Positions 53,101 through 62,100 of a stretch of 64,000 bases of DNA are shown piece after piece (within the stretch, counting starts at the first letter, position 1; the number at the start of each line of letters is the position of its first letter). The translations under genes and the position numbers were made by a program. The notes under the pieces were generated by a model. The model searched no databases. It was not told the origin of the DNA and worked only from the letters and a program-made list of their open reading frames with translations. Origin of the DNA: Phoronis australis (Eukaryota > Phoronida > Phoronidae); assembly GCA_002633005.1 (NCBI GenBank), contig NMRA01000182.1:383077-447076 (forward strand), written 5' to 3'.

Positions 53101-56100
53101 CACTAGTACTACCCTGAAATACCCACACCACCCTGGGTTTAATGTCTGTACATGTGCAGACTTCAGTCATATGGCAAGTCATGTGACTTTCAGTCTGTAG
53201 AATAGTTGTATGACCGAAGTTCGTACATACGCAGATATGAAACACCTCTTAGGGGAAATTTGAAGTACACGAACGCCCAAGTTGTTCCAAGTGAACCTTA
53301 TCGCCATAGGATAACAAATTGTTCTGTAAGTCAAGATCAAGGTCTTGTTGCATAAACAATATATGATGGATAATTATTGACTGACATTCCACTACATAAA
53401 TAAATCGATGTTGGAACTGCTGAACTAAGCCGATATCATGCAATCATGAAAGTTTGACACTGGAGGCAGTTTGGTTGTTTTTATCAAAATCCTTATGTCC
53501 AGTCATAGCTAAAACCTTCATGTCTTTAAAATCTTTATTGGCACACAGTTGATTTAGTGGTTAATGAAGGTGATCGTTGAGTGTGTATGGGGTCTATCAT
53601 TGAATTTCTGTTGGCTGCAATGGTTTGTTCTTTAATTTCAAGATCATAGCATCTCATTCCTATTCAATGTGTCTATGACTGTATACTGTATAAGCTATGA
53701 CACGACCTTTGATGAAACGGGCCCTAGAGCTACACTATTTGAGGTTTTAGTCATGTGGTAAAGAGGAGACCTTTGTTCCAGATTGTGTGTTCAATCTGCG
53801 AGCTTGTAGAGGCTTGCAGTTCAGAAATTAAGTCTGGTTGGCGGCCATTGTTTGCTGCTCTCCGCTGTGTGAAGATTGAATGTACAGCCATTGAAGAACT
53901 GAATGAGGCTCGTCAGCGACATGTGTCGGCTGTTTTGGATGTCTTCGAAGTGTTTCTCAACACTGACAACGTTCTTGTGTTTGCTAATGCTGCCATGGAT
54001 TGTGTGCTGTGTCTGTTGAACTACGTGCGTGGTGCTGGTGAGTGAACTATATCGTATCCATTACCTGAATCGACATGACCCTACACTCTACTTGGGATTG
54101 ATGGATGACGTGACTTCCATGAAAATTCCATCGCCCTCTGCTGGGGTTCCTGGACAACAATTTCAGGGTCCTGGAACATGACTAAACTTCAGCGGTATTC
54201 CTCCAAGTCATTGCATGGAGGGATTCTTGGCTTTAACCCACACAGCTTGTCTGACACTCTGCTTAAAATCTGAATTCTCTCTGTTTAGCACCCGCACCGT
54301 CACGTATGCTGTATCAAATGATTGTCCCGTGTCACCAAGGTGTTCAAACACTGCAGTGTTAAACCGCTGGCATTCACCCTGTGGTGCTGAGACACAATTC
54401 TGCTTTCCGAGTAGCTGTTCTGTGTTACCTCACATTTGTCATTATCACACGAAGTGTAATCCACCACTCTGACATCATCACCCACAGTAGCTAGTTTAAT
54501 GCACCTTGAGGACAAACTTCAGCATGGTGATGTTATTGAAACACCTGTAGTGACTTGGGACACTCATTTAAAATTGAGGGTGCGAGACAGGGAGAGTTCT
54601 TGGTTTGAGCATTAGATCAGAGAGACTGGCTGTAAGCCAAATCCTCCTACAGTTGTCTGACTCATGGCACTAGAGTTGGTGTCTAGGAACACTGACAGAG
54701 AGCAACATAACTTTCACAAGAATTGGTCAGTCCTCAGTTTCCAGTTAAAGGAGCCTGTTGTTTCCAAGAAACTATAGGTTGTTAAGTTTGCAGCAATGTA
54801 GTAAGCCTTAAGAAAACGGTGGTTTATAGCAGTAGTGTTTTTCAAAATTTTCGTTTTAATTGCTGACGACAGGTGAGACGGACAGCTCCAGCGACAGTGA
54901 CTCTGATTCTGGCAGTGACCTCCAACCTCTGGACAGTCCTACAGAGAACTTGTGTCTGCCCGCCCTCAAGTACCTGCACAGGTGTTGTGTCATACTGGCA
55001 CGCATGAGGGCCATGCCAGCCTGTCCTGTGTTTAGTGGTGCCAACAGGTGAGTAGTCAGGTCTATTTTGTGGTAATGACATTCATGATGGGCTGAATGAT
55101 GATGATGATTATATGAAATTAAAACAACAATAAAGGATCTACTAAAATTTTGGATATAACCGAATCCTTTCTGTTTGGTACAGTCATAGTATCCTTCAGA
55201 GGATCTGGATTGCCTCATTTAGTTTCAGATTTATTTGCTATTGGATTTTTCCTAGTAATGTTTGGCACGTATTTTGTTTTACGTCTTTACCATTAGTTAC
55301 TCTTACTGTGTTCAGTCGTATGAAAGAATCAGAAGTTTTCACTTCTCACAAAAATGTGAAATCACAAGGTAAATGTTTTCAAATATTCTGGAAAATGTGT
55401 TATTTGTTTTTCTTTTTTATTGTCTTTGTTGAACTCACACATACATAGTTTTAATGTTCCGTCTCTGTCAACAAATTGATTCTAAACTATTTTTACTCGT
55501 GTTTAACTGTAACTATGGCAACACTAGAGTACTTCATGAATATGATGGCTTGTACATGACAAGTTAAGTAAATTATTCTACAGACTGCAGCTGGGGGTTA
55601 AACCAAAATGTGTCAGCAGGGAAATTCCAGACATGGACATCAACGAATTCCAACGGCTTTTCACAAATAAACCAAGCACAGCGAGAGAAGGCAGTCTACC
55701 TGACCCTGGTATGTTTGTGTGCTTTTTCCTATGTTAACAAGTTGAGTATGACAGTTACAGATAGCAGTAAAGCAAGATGCTATTTGGAAAGCAATTCAAG
55801 TTATTTTCCCATCAATATCCAATACATCAACAATGCCGTATGTTTAAGCCATGTGATCTTTTTGCGTTTCAGTAGTAAGTAGAGAAATTGATTTCAGATG
55901 CTTTTGAAAATGTGTTATCATAGTTACGCTCAATACATTTCTGCTTAAAATTCTTTTTGCTTTAGCTTCACATTTTAGCTTTGAATAGGAATTCTTGGCC
56001 TTAAATTGATAATTTTTCTCCAGTTGTTGCTTATTTGCTCCAGCGCCACCGATTAACAACCGCGTATCTGATCTAAGAATGGAAGACGAAACTCAGGACA

Positions 56101-59100
56101 CCAAGAGCGTCGATTCGGGTCTCGGAATATTCGGCCAACAAGAACACCAGGATCAGACTCAGCCCAAGGCTCAGAAACCTTTCAATCAGGAAGTAGTCGC
56201 AACTCCAGCGGACGAGAACTGCTCAACTGATGTCATACCATCAAACAGTAGTGGAGAGGTGGATGACAGTGGCAGTAGGACTTTAATGTACTCAGCCAGT
56301 GATATCACCAAGTGTGCCCTGGACACGGCTGGCTATGTGCCGCCGACATTGGAGGTTATTGACAACCATACGGGTATACTCAAGATTTGGTACCTCATCA
56401 TTGAAGGACTGGCCAATGCCGTCACTCTCTGCCCCAAGAACTACCAATCGCAGACGGTCGATACGCTGTTTGAGTTGCTAAGGGAAGCTAGTAAGACAGA
56501 CGGTAGGTTAATGGCAACTTTGTTGTGGGTGAACTGCAGTCTTGGCAGACATCCAAGATAGCGTACATTTAAACCTGAAAGCGTAATTTTCTAATAAAAT
56601 ACCTTTTTTGTTTGTGTTGTAACTTAGAAATAAGAACTTGTTGAGGAGATTGCAGATGCATCTAGTATTTAACTATATGTATTGGCATTACCTACCAGAT
56701 ACCATTTAATTATAAGTATAAATATTGCTAGGTTTCGCTACAAAAACAACTAGTAAAAGGATTATTTGTACATGACCAGCATGCAGCACAACTGTCATCA
56801 AACTTTCATCAAATGTTGAGGTTTATTTCTTTTTCTAGAGTTGACCAATCTATTCTGTACTTGAGGTATCTGTAACCTTCTGATGGGTTTTCATGGCATC
56901 TCTTTTTTTCCAAGCAGGCTGTGTGTTCAGTCTTCACTGTGTCAACCACCTGATTCTGCCCCTGCTGCAGACCTGGTTGAGGCGAGACCACAACGTCTGG
57001 GACCATTCGCTGGCCAACTTTAAGCAGTACTGTGGTCTGTCTACAGACTTGGCTGTGGAGTATATTGTCAACTTTGTTGGTATGCTGCTTTCATAAAGCT
57101 GTAATGTGTTAATGATATTCCTGTTTTAATGTATGCTAATTACTTTAGCGTTAGAAATTGGTAAGGGTTGTGTAAGGCACCTTTGATGTGACAATTAGGA
57201 CGAAATGTATGAAAAGATGCTCCAGATAACTCTCTATGGTTATGAAGCTGAGTGGTCACGGGCATCCCAGGATTTGGACAAGCTATTGTTGTCAGGACCC
57301 TCTCAATTCTCTTTTAAGGCTCTACCTTTTTGTTTTAGATTAGAAAGCCACCAGTTGGCTGTTGATTTTATTCACGTATGTACTTCAGTTGTTTTACATG
57401 GTTTCATAAAACCTAATGAAGGGGATTACCTAATCACTAAACACTGGGATTTCATCTGAACACTCACATGCGTGAAAGTGAACATATTACACGTCTCACA
57501 GGAAGGGATAAAATCACTCAAAAATTATAAATTTTGTATCCAGAAAGAAGATCACAAGCCGGCGCTCAGAATTTTTCCCCAATTAAATTACTTTACGCTT
57601 GTAACAGATGGACATGTTTTCAGAGATCCTCAGTAGCTTATCACCTGCTGCCTCTGCATGGAAACTTGAGACACAATTTGATTTTTTTTGTTACTAGGTC
57701 AACAGTCTAGTCAGAGGAGCCTGGGGTTTATGCTTCAGCAATTATTGGATGTCCTGGTGGAGTGTGTGGCCCAGCCCACCGAGGCTGTGTCCAGGCTTGG
57801 CTGTGCATGTATCAGGTAGGCAAAGGTTGAAACTATGCATACTCCTAGGCAACATAAATAATATGCAGATCTGTATTGGGGCATATAAAGTGACCTGCTG
57901 ATGACATTTTCTCGCAGATACGTCCTCTGTGACAGAATTTAAAAGTAATGGTCTCTCAGAAGTATACTCATTTAGTTTTTAATTCAGCTAGAAAAGGCGC
58001 ACCCGGTGGTAACACAGAATTGTGTCGTATACATTAAGCAGTGTTCACAAACATTGTGACGCAGATACGGTTAAGTTGCTGTAAAGGGAATCATTGGTAT
58101 TCATAACATAACATGAAGGCAACGTGGGTGCATATCACCATGAGAGCATTGTCGGGTCCCCTGGTCATGACACTTAAATCTATACCTGCAATATACGAAA
58201 CTACTGATGTCAGAAGTTACGGTTGCTAGGCAACACACAATATATTTCAAATGTCATACCCACTATCTTTTCCTTTTTATACGCCCACATATATGTGTTC
58301 CTATTGAGAAGAGCATCACTGTCTTGCTTTTTACCCCCTGGACGCTACATCAAGTTTATCAGTATTACTCCTAGTAATAGGAATGTTTATAATAATGACC
58401 ATCCCTTGTATCTTTGCTGTCTATGAGGCATGTGGGTGCATATTAATGTTTTGTTTTGCTCTTGTTACAAGAAGAGGTCTCATCAGGAGTTTTTCAATTA
58501 AGTTAATTGGGACGAAGGTCATTTGAAAATGTTCAGTGGATTTAATTTGTTTTGCTGTCGATTTGACAAGTTCAGTAAGTGGTAATGAAAGGATTCAAAA
58601 TTTATCATGCTACTACTCCAGAGACACCTAGCTGAGCTGTGCGGTAAATACATTATATGATGATTTGATTTATCATGCTACTACTCCAGAGACACCTAGC
58701 TGAGCTGTGCGGTAAATACATTATATGATGATTTGAAAACGATTTAGTATCTAACTCTGTATTGCATGTCTCAAATGACTCAGACGGCTGACGTTTTAAT
58801 TTTTAAGAGAAGCTTTATTGAGTGTTATCATTTCATTTTATCATTTTTATTTACATTCTATGTATATGGTGATATTGTCTGCAGTGACCTCAAGGAAGAA
58901 CTTATGTATTACCTCCTTTAAATGAATAACTATTTACAAAATTAATCTCGGCTCTCATTCCAGGCACATCCTTCTGAGTGCTGGCCCCCTGTTCACTGAC
59001 CCCATGTGGACAGTGGCTAGCAAGGCGGTCAAGAAGGCATTCGAAATGACCACATATCCTCTGCGTCAGCTGATGTGTCTGTATGGCCAGTATTCAGAGA

Positions 59101-62100
59101 ATTACTATGGTGATTGTGGGGAGGTGAAAGTCGCGGCTAGAAAGGACGTCAGTGATGCTGAATGTCACCGGATCAGACAGCTGTCAATGCAGGTAAAATA
59201 GCTAAGTTTATACAATTAAGAAGACAATAAGGTTAAACTTAATGGTCATTTTGTTAAATTACTCAGCTAAAGCAAACAAGAAGGAAATTTTTTATTTAAT
59301 AGTAGTCAAGCTAGTTGTGTGCAATTCTCAATAAACAAGATTTGGTGAAATAATGTACATTTTACAACTATAGTGAGTCTTTGAAAAATGGGAAAAAATT
59401 TTTTCAAGTATATTTGTTTGCTTCACCACACATCATTTGTGATTTGGATTGCAGTGGATAATTACAATTAGCGATAATAATACTTTCCAATATTTTATTT
59501 GTAATGTTTTCTCAAGTCATTCTGAAAGGTACTCTTCAGAAAATTACCCAAAACTTCTTGTTCCAGAAATTTGTCTTTTGTTTGTTGTGCTAATCTTTAT
59601 GTTTAATTCCTCATTAATCTGTTTTCATCTTCAGGTATTCCTGCTGGATTCTCAGCGAGGGTTAAGCCCTGGCCTGACCTTTGACCCCGAAAGTCAAAGG
59701 TCATATGTCTTTCTACTCTACCCTCCTGGGGCAGAACAGGCAACTCATCCAGACCAATACTTAGTCAGGTAGTGTAAAGAGTTTATCATTTGTAGATGTT
59801 TTTGTGTTATTGTTTCATGACAAGTGACACAAGACTTTTGTCAGAAAATTTGTCTTCTCCCTCTTTACTATTTACCTAATAATATTTATTTTTGCTGTAT
59901 GTATTTGCTTGCTCATGGTAGTTTAGCAATAATCTGATTAACCTGTAATTATTGATATCTTTTCAGACTGCAGTACAAATTTTCAACTTCAGACAAAAGT
60001 AATTGCTAGAATCATGATTTTTGTAATTTTCAAAGGCTTATTATTATTATTAATACTATAAATACTCAACATTTTATCAAAATGTTTCTTGGTGACAACT
60101 GTGTCATCTACTGCTAACAAAATAGAAAAAAGTTTGTATAATTGATTCAGAATTTTGAAAAAAATAATTTCGCTGTTTTTCCCCAACTGAAGATTTTTTA
60201 CCGTATGTACTTTTCTGAAGTGGCAAATTGTTTTTCAACAAGTAATTGTGTTGTGCATTAGGCAAAATTTCTGACTTTAAAGTGGACCTTGCAAGCTAAT
60301 TCCTCATCCCTGTGATTGCTTTGGTAAAATTAGTTACAAACACAAGATATAGAAAGACGATGTGAATATCAGGTACACTGAAAATTAAGAAATGCTTTTA
60401 AGAAAGAGTTTTGTGTCAAAAGTGATACCCGTAAATCACGCAATCATGTCCAGTAAGTATCATGACGTGGTGTTGGGGAATAACACTGCATGATGTGAGC
60501 CCCCGAGGAACGTCATTAGTGCAAAGGTCACCTATTTGCAAAATTTTTTTGTTTTCACATTTACAAGTTGTCAAAGAATATCACTGCACTTTGTTTAGCG
60601 TAGATGATATTCAAATCGCAATGTCGTTTAGTTCCTGCTATACATTAGCATAGTTAGGAGCATGCAAATACATCTTTAAAGTCTTCAGTCACTTTTCATA
60701 AAACAGCTGCAGGTGTTCACTTAGCTCTCTTAGAAAGGAGATTTGAAAAGACACCAAACTCGGTTTTGACCTATTAACAGATGTTAAAAACGACTTTCCC
60801 ATCCAATTTTCTGAAGCAAAATAATGCACTGTAACCCTTGACAACCCTCAAATATTTCAAACACAATTTGAAACTTCCTTTAAAATCTGCTAAACGGGTA
60901 AGGGTGACCTAGGCTTCAGGGAATTGTATGACAACTGTTGGGAAAGACCACCTACCAAGAATCATGATATCCTAAATGTGTCACAGAGAGTATGAGTTTT
61001 GATTGAATCCTACTAAAGTGAGTCTCCAATGATGCATTAGCAGGTGGTATAATGAGAATTGGTTGAATTCACAAACCAGGGTATAGTATTTTTTGAACTA
61101 TTGAGTATAAATTGTCTTGGTGCAGAAAGGCTTAAATAAATGTCTTGTAAAACATACCAATCTCTGAGCTAAACTCTGTCAGTAGTGTTTCGCAGTCTGT
61201 GTATTGGCTTCTTCGGTGAAGTGCCTAAAAATGACTGATTCCTAAAAATGAACATTTATTTAAACTATTACGTAATTCTTCTGTATGCTTACCCGTACAG
61301 ATAATTTTTTATTTTTAAAGTAAGTGTCGTGACATGCTGCTGGGGAATAACATTGCAAGAAGCAGGCTATGTGAGTCTGCGAAGTACGTCATTAGTGCAA
61401 AGGTCGCCTATTTGCAGACATTTTGTTTTCACATTTACAAGTTGTCAATGAATACAACTGCACTCTTTGTTTAGCATAGATGTTTTTTAAAATAGAATTA
61501 TTCTTACTATACATTAGCACAGTAAGGAGCATCCAAATGTACTTTTAAACCAATTTACTTCTCACATGGTGAATGTTTTTTCTTTTTTCTTTGCAGAGTT
61601 CCATTCAGTAACATTGTGGTGGGATTGCTGTCTCAACAGCTCCTCTTGCAGACTGTTGGCTGTGTTCTCCTACAGGGGTCACTGCACGTCACACAGGAAG
61701 TAAGGCACATGATGCCCAGCAGTCCAACAGAGCCTCCAGCCAAACACGGCTTCAACGTTGATGGATTGGAGACAGAGAGTAAACTACCTGGTTAGTGAAG
61801 GGCTTCTGTATGTACAATGAAAAATCTTCAATTTGGGACAAAATTAATTTCTAAAATGATGTTTGATTTTTAAATTCTTACTATATTCCTGCAATTGCTT
61901 TAATTTTTACCAAGTGGCAAGCATACAGTGCAAACCATGCTAACAAGGTAAAATTTCCTTCAAAATTATTTCTGTTGAAAAATTTGACAAAATGAAATCA
62001 CTCTCGTGTGCCATATTGAGTCTTACAGCATTTTAACACTTTCCGGAGCCTCCTTGAAAGCAGCGTTTCTTCACTTGCAGCGTGTGTGGTAAAAAAAACA

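Noticed and set aside
54842-55218. - strand ORFs of 79-120 codons opposite exon 25
   Set aside because: Antisense shadows of a conserved coding exon.
57205-57459. 84-codon ORF between exons 28 and 29
   Set aside because: Exons 28 and 29 join with exactly the human spacing; the ORF lacks a phase-compatible acceptor and donor pair.
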